A DNA stretch of 64,000 nt, taken from assembly GCF_004027225.2 (NCBI RefSeq), contig NC_044279.2, positions 30,110,705-30,174,704 of the forward strand, in the 5' to 3' direction. Position 1 is the stretch's first letter. Every line of letters begins with the position of its first letter. Below are positions 1 to 11,892 of the stretch, piece by piece. The notes below the pieces were generated by a model. The model searched no databases, was not told the DNA's origin, and worked only from the letters and a program-made list of their open reading frames with translations. The position numbers and the translations under genes are program-made. Source of the DNA: Strigops habroptila. Lineage: Eukaryota > Chordata > Aves > Psittaciformes > Psittacidae.

Positions 1-3000
1 CTTTTTGTATTTGAGGTAAACCAGAGAACACAATAACAGGTGAGAAAGGAATGCTTTGGCATCAGCTCTCTGAAGCAGAAGCCAGTCATAACAGTATACA
101 TATTTCTATGAGTTCCTGCATTTACTGAAGAAGGAAATTTTCAAAGGAAGCTACACATCTAAGTCCCACTGAAGCTGGGTACTGAGAGTCCGGAGGGTCC
201 TGAGGGTCTCTGGGAAATTCTACTCATAAACAAAAGTATTTTAACATAATCATTCTGACTTTGTATTATGAAAATAAGATTATACATTAAATTCTCACAG
301 ATGGTAACTAGTAATATTTTCTTCTTTTTCTATAGTTTATCAATTGTCCTGATTATTCTTAAAAATAAAAGATAATTTAAAATTATAGATTTAAAAAGAC
401 CTGTCATGACATATAAAACAATCAGTGAAGCAGGGGAATGAGCTGTTTACAAATGCAGCTGAAAATATAGAAAAAGCAAAGATTCTGTTTGATAATAGCA
501 ATCCTTGCATTTCATCTCTGAGAAAAACAAGTGATTCAGTGTGGCTGAACTGTCAGGCTTTAATTGCTCCAAAAGTCTGATGACAAAGGGGGAGAAGTGC
601 CAGAAATTCACATGATTTATTATCTTCCTACACTTCAGTTTCAAGAAAATGCACAATCCCAGAGGGATTCTTGAGCACTTCCTGACAGCCCCTCAGTGTT
701 GAATTAATACACAAGGTGAAAGAAAATTTAATGTAGATTATCAGAACTGGTTAATGGAAGTCATGTCAGCTGTCAGTCCTCTGCAAACTAATTAGGCAAA
801 GCACTCAAGAAAACTCCGCGCTGCATATGAAGGTTGCCAGAAACTTTAAAGGAGAACATAAAAATAACAGTGGATGATTATTAAAAAATTTTTTTAATTG
901 GAAATTTTTTCCCTCATTCTTTAATATGTATTCATTTGGCCAACTGATTTCTGCAAAGAAACTAGGATATTAGTCCTGTAAATTCTTTCTAATGATTTTT
1001 GTTTGAAAATCTGTTTGTTTCTTATCTCTGTAGTAACTTTTTACTTTGAGGCTTGTGTTTCTTTAACAGAATTCTAAAACACTACTGAAGTAATAAAACC
1101 CAAACAATTCTTAGTATAAATAATCTCATTCACAGTGTATGAATTTACATCAGGATGAACTAATTCATAATACATGCTGGGACTACTGAAGACTGAAATA
1201 TTCTGTCTTGAAAGAACCCCCTTCAAGAATGCCCAAAAATCAAACTGTGTAGACATTGATATGCTCTTGGCCTTGAACCATGTTGGGGATGTCATTTGAG
1301 AGGCCATAGTATGTCAAGGGAAAAACCTGTAGTGCTTCATACAAGACAACATAGAACATCTTATCAAACAGTCTGAATGTTCCTACACGCAGTTCCTACA
1401 GCTGCTGCTGCTTTTTTTCTATATTGCCTGCCCTATAAAGCATCAATGAATCATTTTCATTGTTGAAGCTTTTAGTCACAATACAGGACATTCATGAACA
1501 TTATTCTGTCAAAAACATTGGACTCAGTTCAGCCTCTCCATCTGTCGAACTTTTCAAGCTACTGCACTAGTACCAAGTATTTCTATAGAGTGCTATCACC
1601 TTTATCACAGAACAATATCACCTGAAGGTATTTTCGCTATGGAATGCACATCCATGTGGAAGCGTCAGAAGTCAGAGCTCACTTAGAACTGTGAGCAAAA
1701 CTGATATGTTTACTCTATCACGTTGCCTTTATTTTTTTATGTATATTCTACATATAATCCTATATGGGACCTTTACTGCATGACTGGAGATCAAAAGGTG
1801 CCAAACACCTCTTCGAGAGCTTAGGTCCGTGATAAATTTAAACTTAAATAATCCCCACAAACTTTGTTTCTAATTCCTCACATCTCTGTGGCAACTAATA
1901 CCTAATTCTAGCCAAAATATTCTCTAAATAAAAACTGCCTAGCATGGCCACAAACATGTCAGCTTGAAATCAGTAACAGCAGAGCAGCTATTATTTATAG
2001 TTCCATTTGCTGGCAGATCATTATTTGGTAATATTAAGTATAAATAAGTCTTAAGAATTACAGGCGGGTCCTACCCTCTCACAATGGTCGTCATACTTTG
2101 CCTGACCTCTTTCTGTTTCTCATTGGCTGTCCTTTGGAAAAAACAAAAACTAAAAAAAACCAAAACAGATCAAAACAGCATGGCAACCAGGGCCTACAGC
2201 CTGCTCCTATTTTACATGTGATTGACATTGAGTTTCCTGGAGATCAGTCAGATCCATGCTCAGAATAGAACCCCTACACATCCTGTCTGCAAGGGCAACT
2301 TGGACCCTGCTTGTCCCCAGGTGTCCTGGTGAAATGCCGTGATGTTAAACCGCAAGTGCCAATCTTCAGCCCTGCAGTCCTCAGCGTGCAAACTCAGCAC
2401 AATGGCTTCCTTAAACCTCACGAAAAGTCCATATTCCTTTTGCACATGGAGGCTACTACCACCATTACAGGCCTTAAATCATGCCCATCATTGGCAGAGG
2501 CTGCAGGATAATGGACATACAACTGCTTTATGCCTTCACCTCAATTCTGATTTCCATGAGCAAACTCATAATACCACCGTAAATATCCTGCCAGACTTGC
2601 TTTTATACATTCAGGCATGTTATATTCTTCAGCCAGCACATCAGAAGCTCTCAGGGTAATCATGTGAGTGAAACTAAGCAAACACTTCACACCAGGATGA
2701 ACTCACCCGGGCAATCTATGAAGGATTAGGCACTTGCCAGTGGATGAAAATTTTTCACAGAATAATCATTCTATGTCTAATCCTCAGCCCTGTAGCTTAG
2801 GGATAAAACACAAAATACCTTCCAAAAATGATCATGGGAGCTAAAATTCATAACTCTACTGGATACAGAAAACACAGACTCAGCAGAGCTAGCAGTTGTA
2901 CCACACACAATATGATCACTCCTTCCAGTAATGCAATGAACAGCCTGATAACTGTCTTTCACTCTTTCAGTGATATAAATAACATCTTTCACGTTTTACC

Positions 3001-4398
3001 CTTTCTTTTCAAGGTGGCCTACCTGCTACGTAAACAAACTGAACTCCAAACAGGTATTCTCAAATTGTGTTTGGTTTTGAAGTCTTCTGCTTTTCTTTCA
3101 GACCTGAAGTGTCCCCAAATATTTGTCTAAGTTTTCCAAATGAGGAAAGAAATTGGCCTCTACCATATCAACTATAAAGCAACATGATGAGGACCTGTAA
3201 ACTTCTATCATTTTAAAGGTCTTGCAGGATCAAAACAGGATTCAACAAAACGGAAAGAAGGGACATCTGCTATAAAAAATATTTTCTGAAGACATGATGT
3301 CCAGGCACAAATGACCTCTGCAGGGATTTAATTCCTTACCAGGATGGACACTTACGATTATTTCACCTTATACTGACTTGAGAGTAGGATGTTATCTTGA
3401 AGCAATGTGTCAAGGAATTCAGTACCAATTTTTTCTTCTCTCTTGCAATAGTGGAAATTTTTCTGTCCTGACCATGATTCTATGACTAATTTAAAGGAAA
3501 ATTGGATTTTTTACTATATAAATTGTTTCAAAAAAAAGAGTGAGGGTGCAGCTGCTTGCCTTATAAAATGTCAACTTCTACCATAAGCTATTGCAGCTTT
3601 TCAGACAAATACTTTCCAAGCAAGAAGTGACAAATACTCAGTTTATGGAGAGATCTTTCTTTTTTTAAAAAGGCTGAAAATTCTATGGGTTAAATACTCT
3701 AACCAGTTCTATTTCTGGTCTTGGTCATTTTATGAACTTGTATCACACTATGGAGGAATAACTCACAAGTTGTGTACTGGTGTAATTTTAAGATATCCGC
3801 ACAAGCCATTGGAATGGCATAAACACCTTTTACGCAGCTGACCTACAAAAAAAATGAGCATGTTACAAACTGCAGATGCATTTGGCAGCATGAATCTCAG
3901 TCAATATAAAAAGCTGGAGAGTGCCTAATGAGCTGTACAAGAACACGACTTGAGGGAATATGTTAACTAATACAACATCAGCTGTGACTCTGCAGTCAGG
4001 GCTGACAGAAACAAGTCAGTGGTTAGTGACCAGCTGCAGGCTTGTCATCACCAGTGTTTCTGAGCCAGTGGTCAGCGTGTAAGGCAGCAAGCAGAGAGAT
4101 GCAAGCCTTGCACAGGTAACAAGTGACTGCTCCCGTTCCTTCCTACACACAGAGAGGATATGCCTACACAGCAGCCCCAGAGCCTGCTAGCCCCAATCTT
4201 CTGACACTTTCATGAGCTTAATAGGCACTTCATTTCATCCTTAACATGATAGCAAGAGACCTCAAGCAGAGTTTTAATTTTATCTTCTGCCTCCTGGCCA
4301 CTTAGGACGTTTAACCCTCCTGCATCCCTAATGCAGCTGACTAAACCAAATCATAGTACCAAGAAAAATGCTTCTTTTCAGGCAGAATGTGTAAAACA
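1..4398. other. intergenic, no gene recognised
   Basis: AT-rich single-copy-looking DNA. Open frames here are all short (106 codons at most), overlap on opposite strands, and lack splice sites in frame or any protein family I recognise. No CpG cluster, tRNA or clear repeat was seen. Confidence 0.7.
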
Positions 4399-4402
4399 CT
4401 TC

Positions 4403-4808
4403 TGTGGGATCCTTTCTAGAAGAAAATGGGCATGCTTATATGGAAATGGAGTAGACCCTGTGCAAGAGTCGTATACTTGACAGAAGTCACGTAGGCCCGA
4501 CCCTGAAGTGCATCTAAAGACACTTGAGGACGTGGAATGAGGAAGATAACGAAGCAAGAACAAAACCAGGATGGACAATTGCGATAACCAGGAACTGGGC
4601 GGTAACGCAGTATAGCTAGCCAACTAACCATGTATTAGCTTAGAGCACATGAATGGCGCTTGGAAAGCAAATGTAACCAATTAGCTATGCTTAAGGCGTG
4701 TGATAATAGGGCTTAAGGATATATATTGGAGCAGATGAATCAAATTAAGGTCTTCAACTATAACTCTTATAGAGTTGCTTGGAGTCCGATATTGTCCGTC
4801 TTGTCACA
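4403..4808 (+). mobile_element. probable solo LTR of an endogenous retrovirus (406 bp)
   Basis: The segment begins TGTGGGAT and ends TTGTCACA, so its ends are TGTG...CACA. It is flanked on both sides by the same 4 bases, cttc (4399-4402 and 4809-4812), as a 4-bp target-site duplication would be. A TATA-like ATATATAT lies at 4719-4726, about 85 bp before the right end, as expected for the U3/R boundary. A degenerate AATAAA-like stretch (aaattaagg) follows near 4742. Local CpG content is higher than in the flanks. A 4-bp duplication fits gammaretrovirus-like (class I) elements, but the family was not identified. No internal retroviral sequence lies next to it, so it looks like a recombined solo LTR. 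The boundaries rest on the TG/CA plus duplication match and could be coincidental. Confidence 0.55.
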
Positions 4809-4812
4809 CTTC

Positions 4813-7459
4813 TTCATCCATGTTTTTAATTTTGAAAAAAACCAAAAAACCAAAAAACCCTCAAACCGAAACAAACAAACAAGAAACAAATAATGGGATT
4901 GAAGGTCTTTCTTTGAAATTAAATAAAGGCACAGAATATACAAGTAGTGACACATGACAGAGGTTTGGAATACCCTCAAAATAGCTCTGAATTTTGCTAA
5001 GCCTTGTCTCTGGCAAAGCAGTTGAGTTGGACAAGGCAGCGCACAAAGCAGGAAATGGAGTCTGAGTTAATTTTATTTTGTCAACTGCAGCAGATGTTCA
5101 GGTGTTCTGATGCAGATATTCAAGTAAAGATGTTTAAAGGTTGTATATCACAGAAGCTCATCACAGAAGCCTACTATCTGCAATGGCAGTTAGAAGTAAA
5201 ATATATCTAAATAACATGCAAAAGATCCAAAGGAACAGAGTAACTAAATCATTCTCTCTTGATTGGCGAGACATGACTGCTATCCCTGCACTTTATCTCA
5301 ATTTATCTTAGCCTCATTTTATCTCTTTGACCCTAGTCACTGGGAGAGAGGAGCATATTTCTTTCTATTTGCTCACTTGAATATACAACTACAAAAATAT
5401 CTGTAAAGAACAATGAAAAGTACCAGATTTTTGTACAGACATTACTTAATGAAAATTATACTGTTATATTAGTGGAAATAGGAGCAGTTTGACTCCAGAG
5501 ATTACCATACTCACTATATTCTAGTACAGCCACCAAAACACAGCAAACATTTACTATCCACAGTGCTATGATACTTCAAATTATAGGTCATGCATGTGCA
5601 AATTAGTTCCATGATAAATAAAATTGGAGCATTTGTGTATTTTTTCTTTTATCCTCAGAAGATTTTTATCCTCTAAAGTATTCCATACTTTACATTGAAA
5701 AAATTCAGCTCTGAAAAAAAGCTAAATTTATTGACTTAAAGAAAACCAAAAGAAAAATAATCTTATGCTTTTAGTTTATTCTACTACTATAAAATTATTT
5801 ACAGCAAATTTTTCTGTTTGGTCCACCTGGAACAAGTAAATGCTGCTGAGAGTTCAACATATTCAGGAACAATAGAGTGTCTGTCAAAATTGGCTATGCA
5901 GACCTCAGAGGAGGATCCTGACCACAAACAGTAACTGCAAAGCTCTCCTGGTTGGTTATGTTTATTGCTACTCAGTATATTATAAAATATCATGTCAGAA
6001 AAGACAGCTTAGGTCATTCAGCCTATCCTCTGCAGGCTAAAATTCTCCCTACATCATTCTCACTATCACCTTGTTATCTAACCTCTTTAGTTCCCCCAGC
6101 AGTGCTGCAGCTACCTCAGCTATCACTTGACTTCTTCGTTATTGCACAGCACTCTTTGCAACCCCACAGCACCTCTGCCACAGGAAGGGGCAGCGTGTGT
6201 CCTTTGCCATATACCTATGAGCCTATAAGCCCCGCTCAGGGGTATATTTGAAGTGAAAATGATACAAATCTCTGCCACTGGGCTTTGCAGCTGGATACCA
6301 TCATGAACCTGAGAGGTGATGCACAGTCCCTCGTGTCGTTCATCTTCTGTCCATGCATGCGCTTTTCCTCCACATTCTCACCAGCTGAGCAGAGCATCTG
6401 CCTATTTCAAGTAAATCTACACATTTCTCCATCCACTAGCTTTAGATCATAAAGGAACAAACATGTTGCTCCAACTGGGAGGTTTAATGTTCAGTACACT
6501 ACTCACACATTTGTACAGGAGCTGTCCACAACTGAAAATGCAGTTCTCTTTTTGGTACAACCTACAGCATTTGTTTTCCTAGGTGAAGTGACTAAGAATC
6601 AATACATGGAAAGTTATTTAAATATTTTTAGATATATTTTAAATACCTGTCAAGTTTTATTTTGTTTTTGTTCATTACCTACAGATAAAATCAGACGAAT
6701 TGCGCTAGCTAAAGTTACGGAAGAAAAATACAGAAAAGAATACTGAACATTCTTTTAAAACAAACTGAACACTTACATGTCTCAAAAAAGTTTTATTTGC
6801 CCTCAAATAGAATGAATTTGCAACTTGGTAATAGTTAATGATTGCTCTCTAATGCAAAATAGACGTGGAAAAGACTTCCAGAAGTTGTCTGTAAATGTCC
6901 AAGCAAGATCAATGATACTCAGTGTTTCTAACTCATGTTTGCCTCGAAAGGTTGCTATGTCCGATATCCTTTTAGTAAACAGCTCCACTGCTTAACAAGG
7001 TAATTCGAGATTTTCTTCCTGATGTACTGTCAGAAATCCCCTTCCTACCATTTGAAAGCCACCACCTCTTTTCTTCATACTTACATGCGCGGAGACCCAT
7101 AATTCCTTTTTTTTTTTTGTAGCTTCCTTTGCATACTTGAGGAATGTTACATCACCATCTCTTCTCAGCTTTCTCAGCTCCTCCCTCACAGGCCACATAT
7201 TCTGTTCTTATTGCTCTATCCTTGACTTACTGCATTTATCCACACCAAGTCGCACCTCAAGTATTTTTCAGGTGATGTATCCAATTTGCCAGTTATTCTG
7301 AATTCTAAATACTGTCCACCATAGTTCTTCCAGCTGCTTCCAGTTTACCATCTGCATGTGAAATAAATATACCCTTTAACAATGTGGTTATGATAATAAA
7401 ACCCTTTAAATACCCTTTAAATTGATAGAAGTAGTGACCAACACTGGAAAATCAGTTTA
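4813..7459. other. intergenic, no gene recognised
   Basis: Contains an A/C-rich low-complexity stretch (about 4838-4890) right after the LTR, and one weak ancient-repeat resemblance listed separately. No coding signal was recognised. Confidence 0.6.
5985..6115 (-). repeat. possible ancient CR1-like LINE fragment
   Basis: The stretch reading gtcattcagcctatcc, then ctccctacatcattctc, resembles from memory the 3' region of old amniote CR1 copies on their complementary strand (a 'rest of the block assigned to...' type opening followed by a 'ccctacagt' motif). The similarity is weak and broken by small gaps, so this is only a suggestion. Confidence 0.22.
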
Positions 7460-9430
7460 AAATGTAATTTGAGATATTTTCTCACCTTGACCAGGAACTT
7501 TTTGATGTATTTTGTGGCACAGTTCCCCAGTTCCTTTTTCCATCTCATGGTAATTTCATCAAGACAGTTTTGCCTAAGGTTTTCTAGGACAATAGGATAT
7601 GACAGACAGGCAACTGGCTTACTAAAGTCAGTTGGGTTTTTTTATTCTGTCTGGAAAGCCTGCTATTCTTCGTAGAAACAAATTTAGTTGCTGTGACATC
7701 ATTTTTTTCCCAAATGTATTCTGGCTGTTATTTGTCATTTAGCTATTTTCCAAGCTTTTTGGTTATTTCTTCTGCAACTATTCTAGATATTAAAGTTGAG
7801 CTGACTAGTCTATAATTTCCTTTTTCTCTTTTACTACAGCTAAAGACAAGTAATATGTTTGCCCTTTCTGGAATGTCATCCTTTCTGAATAAATTTACAG
7901 AATAATAGTTACTGGCTCTGACATTACTTCTGCTTTTTCTTGAAGAACTCTTGAAGAAGTTTTAAATTGATTCAGCATGAAGACACTAACCTATCTAAAC
8001 ATGCCGACATACTCTTTCACCAGTCTGCTGTTCTGGGCCTCCTGTCACTGGTGTTAATGGTATTAACCATCTGATCAACGCACACTCAATGTGATGGCCA
8101 CAACAGGCTGTACACCAAACTCCTTCCACCTTTTTAGCATGATCTGCAATTAGCTGCTTGAGGGGTGGGGGGATGTATTATTTCTTCTTTTTACTATCAG
8201 TGTACTGATAAAGTGTATTCTTACATTTTGCACCCCTGCCACTTGTGTCTCAGTTCCTGTGTTCCTGGTGTTGTGCACACAGGGTCTTCTCATCCTAGAT
8301 ACCAGACTGTCAGTTCAACATTTTGTTCAGGCCCAGCAAGCATTCATGATCTAATGAAGTTGTTCTCTTATCCATTCTTTGCACAGACGCTGCACCCATT
8401 TCTTCCTTTTCTGAGGCTGCTAACTCTCCTGAAATCTTTTTCCTTGACCTTTCTTCAGCAGAAAGGTTATGACTTGGCATTTTGAAGTCTGTCCATGTCT
8501 TTATTCGTTTGCTGCTTCTCCGTTCTTTCCAAAGAATCATGCCTTTCATCTTTAAATTCCCTTTTAAATTTTCCCTGTTATTCATAATCAATAAATATTT
8601 TTAATTACTTTCTTTTACTTTCCAGTGTCAAGAAATTGCTTTCGGTATATTGCAAGAGCTTTTCATATGGTTTGGTTATATTTACAGCTCATCCGATTGA
8701 TAGTTGATAGTTTCTGGTGCTTCTATAGCCTTTGAACTCATTATCAATTTTCTTGGGGGCAGCCAGGAATGCCTTTTTAGCTGTTGTTCGGCAGTGCTCT
8801 TCAGGCCCAGGATTGCCTCTCTGATGATATCCATGACCTCATACTATTGCAAGAACATGTACAGTAGGAGAAGTTCCTGTGTCTGAAAAGAAGGATGAAA
8901 GATACTTCAAGTTTCCTTCTAGGAGTGTGTGCTGTACCACCTTAGAGCTGCCGCTTCAAAATAAATATGGGCTCTCACCCAGTCTGGAAGCCTCTCCTGC
9001 CTAGCAAAGTAGAAGCAGCCTGCCTATCCAGGAGTGGGCTCCTTCCCCAAGAGATATGCAACTCTTACTTTTTAGAGAAATGTTAGTTTTAGAAAACAAA
9101 CTTTTGCTTTACCTCCTTAAAATTTTCGTCACAGTTGACACTTGTAAGGACTGTTGTCTCATTCTCTCCTCCTTTTATTGTTAGCAGAGTGTTTATGTCT
9201 CTGCCTTCTCTTTCTCTATATATTCTTAACTGTAAACCAATATATTTTCCTCCTTTTATAAGCCCAAACTTCTTGAGCCAGCTAAACTCCTCAATGTCAA
9301 TATTTCAGTCATGTGAGCTATTCCCTAAAGCCTCTGCTATGCCAATTAGGTAATAATTTTAATTATGTGCCTGCTTTTTCTAGAGACATGGTATTGAGCA
9401 TGTGCATCAATAAAGCCTTTTGTTCAGTTT
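7460..9430 (-). mobile_element. decayed CR1-type LINE: endonuclease and reverse-transcriptase remnants
   Basis: Reading the minus strand, peptide remnants occur in CR1 ORF2 order. Near 9260-9420 there are degenerate traces of the start of the endonuclease domain. Near 9140-9260 a basic, Gly-rich stretch lies where CR1 endonuclease has its RRGGGVALYV-like segment. At about 7885-7800 the minus strand reads DDIPERANI, then KGNYRLVSST, matching the CR1 reverse-transcriptase region whose usual form is ...W..ANV..IFKKG...NYRPVSLT. At about 7550-7470 it reads LDEITMRWKKEL, matching the later LDEWTVRWI-type segment. The roughly 1.6 kb between endonuclease start and NYRPVS fits the spacing in an intact CR1 ORF2. 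Many stops and frame changes are present, so it is dead. The ends are uncertain. Confidence 0.6.
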
Positions 9431-11134
9431 TTCTGTATTTTAGTCTCTCTATTTTTATTCAGTGTTTGCATTACCCTTGCCTGGATACCAAATTGTACAC
9501 CATGTATTCATTGGTCTGTTCTAGCTCATTAAATGTCCCTGAATAAGAAAACTACACTGTAAATTCATAAAAAATGGATTTTAAATTGCAGGTAGCAGTT
9601 ATAACACATTTTTAAGATATGTCAGCTCAATAGGCTTTTTGGTATTTGCTATAAACAACAGAACATAGACTCATATAGAAAAAACAGAGCATTTTGCTTA
9701 TGCAAAATGAGCAGCTGAAGGTCTGCTTTGATACAGCAGTACTCAAAGTCTTATGTTCAGTTTCCTGAACAGAAAGCCACTCTGTTGAGAGTCTGGGGGG
9801 AGGCTGATGCTTGGTTTGTTATATTTCCTACTGGCTCCCACAGTGCTAAATCAGTTTACACCAGTTCACATTCTCTTCCTAAGGTCACTATTGCCTTCTT
9901 CGTATTTTCTATTTCCAGGCAGTTAGAAATAAGAATTTTAAGATGTAATATGTTCTTTAGCCAGCAATCTCTTCTGTGTCCACTAATGCCTGAATAAAGG
10001 ATTATGTTTCAGGATAGGACACTGTTGTAATTCCATTTCACTTTTTTTTGTTTAATTTTTGACAAGCAGTGGTTCCTGATAAAGGAATCCTCTCTGCACA
10101 TTTTCCCTTTAGATTTTAGCTGTAAGATATTGAAATAAACCGACATTATACCAAGGAAAATCTGTAACTGATAGTTACAAATGAAACATAGAAAATGAGA
10201 CCAAGCGTACAAAATACCTAGAGGCAAATTCTGCTCTCAGTTCTCTTCAGTGAGGTTGGATCAGTACACCAAAAAAAAGACTTACAACCTCAGGACACGG
10301 AACAAAAGGAGGGTTGTGTTAAATTGAAAAAGCTGAACAAAAAGATGAAGGGTTTTGATGTTTCTGAAATAGCATCTGAAGTGTTATTGAAGCCATTGGG
10401 ATTGCAGGGGTGCTACTAAGAGCAGTGCAAGTCAGCAGTAATGTGTTACACAGGCTGCACCGCCAATATTTGTTACATGAAAATACACATTCAAGATACT
10501 TTTACTTGTGTGTCCTCTACACTGATTCCAACCATATCATATTAGAGGTCTCCTGTGATTCAGCCTAACAACTTTATCTTGCTCTTCTAATTCTTTGTCT
10601 AAGACATTGTGTGAATTATAATAACCCGGATTTTTGTACAGCAAAATAATCTTCTTAGTTGATTCTCCACAGGGATTATTTATTCAGCCTTCTTTCCCAG
10701 CTCTTGATACACTGTAGACATTAACCTTTTTCCACTTCTCTTACACTGAAAAAAAAAGATATTTTTGTTACCAAGAGACACCACGGTCGGTGCTGATCAT
10801 AGAAAAATCCTTTTAAAGAAAGCTTGTCATTTATTCAATTTTCAGATTCAGCATATGCGTAAGGTATATAAATTGTGCTATTTAATACTGAGCAGCCCTC
10901 TTTAGAAGGGTCTCTAATCTGAACAGTTATTAAGTGTAACGGGATTTAGTCCAACAGAGTCAAACACTAGGAAGGAAAGTACATGTGGTAAATCCTATTG
11001 TAACTAAAGAGATGGGTTGAATTTCCTTGTTTATTTTTAAATCCTCCTTTGGCAGGAACAACAAATTTTCAGGTGTTTGGAGGTTTTTTCCTATATTGTC
11101 AATTTCATCACTTGAAAGGAGGGTGATGGTTGAA
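9431..11134. other. intergenic, no gene recognised
   Basis: AT-rich, with only short open frames (90 codons or fewer). The part next to 9430 may include more of the old LINE, but I could not trace it further. Confidence 0.6.
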
Positions 11135-11892
11135 CACTTCCCTTTGAATTGGGCAAAAAAGAATTTCATAAAGTTCAACAAAGGGAAGTGCAAAGTCCTG
11201 CACTTGGGCAGGAACAACCCCAGGAACCAGTACAGGCTGGGGACCAATCAGCTGGGAAGGGTTTTGCAGAAAAGGACCTGGGAGCCCTGGCAGACACAAA
11301 GTTGAACATCAAGCAGCACTATACCTTTGTGGCAAAGGAGTCCAACAGCACCTGGGGCTTCATTAGGAGAAGCATTGCCAGCAGACTGAGGAAAGTGATC
11401 CTTCCCCTCTGCTCAGCACTGGTGAAACACATCTAGAGCACTGGGTCCAACTCTGGGCTCCTCAGTGCAAAAAAGACATGGACATAGTGGAATAAGTCCA
11501 TCAAGGGCTTAGAGCACCTGACAAACATGAGAGGCTGACAGAGCTAGGACTGTTCAGCCTGGAGAAGGTTCAGAGAGATCCTGTCCATGTGTATAAATTC
11601 CTAATGGGGCCAGCAAAGAACATGTAGCCCAGATCCTCCACAGTGGTGCCCAGGACAAGAGGCAATGGGCGCAAAGTGAAATTGAGGAAATTCCATTTAA
11701 GCATAGAGAAACTTTTTCTGTGAGGGTGGTCAAACACTGGAACAGGTTGTGCACCCTCCATAGTTGGATCTACTCAAAACCCAACCGAAACCTATTCTTG
11801 AGAAACCTGCTGTAGCTGACCCTGCAATAAGCAGGGTGTTGGACTAGGCTGCTCCAGAGGTGTCTTCCAGCCTCAGTGATTCCGTAACCCTG
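11135..11892 (+). mobile_element. CR1 LINE, 5'-truncated 3' end (RT C-terminus plus tail)
   Basis: The plus strand encodes the typical CR1 reverse-transcriptase C-terminal segment: FNKGKCKVLHLGRNNP (about 11170-11220), then KDLGAL..TKLN, then VAKESNSTWGFIRRSIASR, and an SALV-type segment. It then runs into the nucleotide pattern GTTCAGCCTGGAGAAGG, 'gaccctgcaataagcagg', 'ttggactaggctgctccagaggt', which is the standard avian CR1 3' end. Frames are broken by stops and indels, for example a TAG shortly after 11430. 5' truncation is normal for CR1. It is more complete and better preserved than the other copies in this window. Confidence 0.93.
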
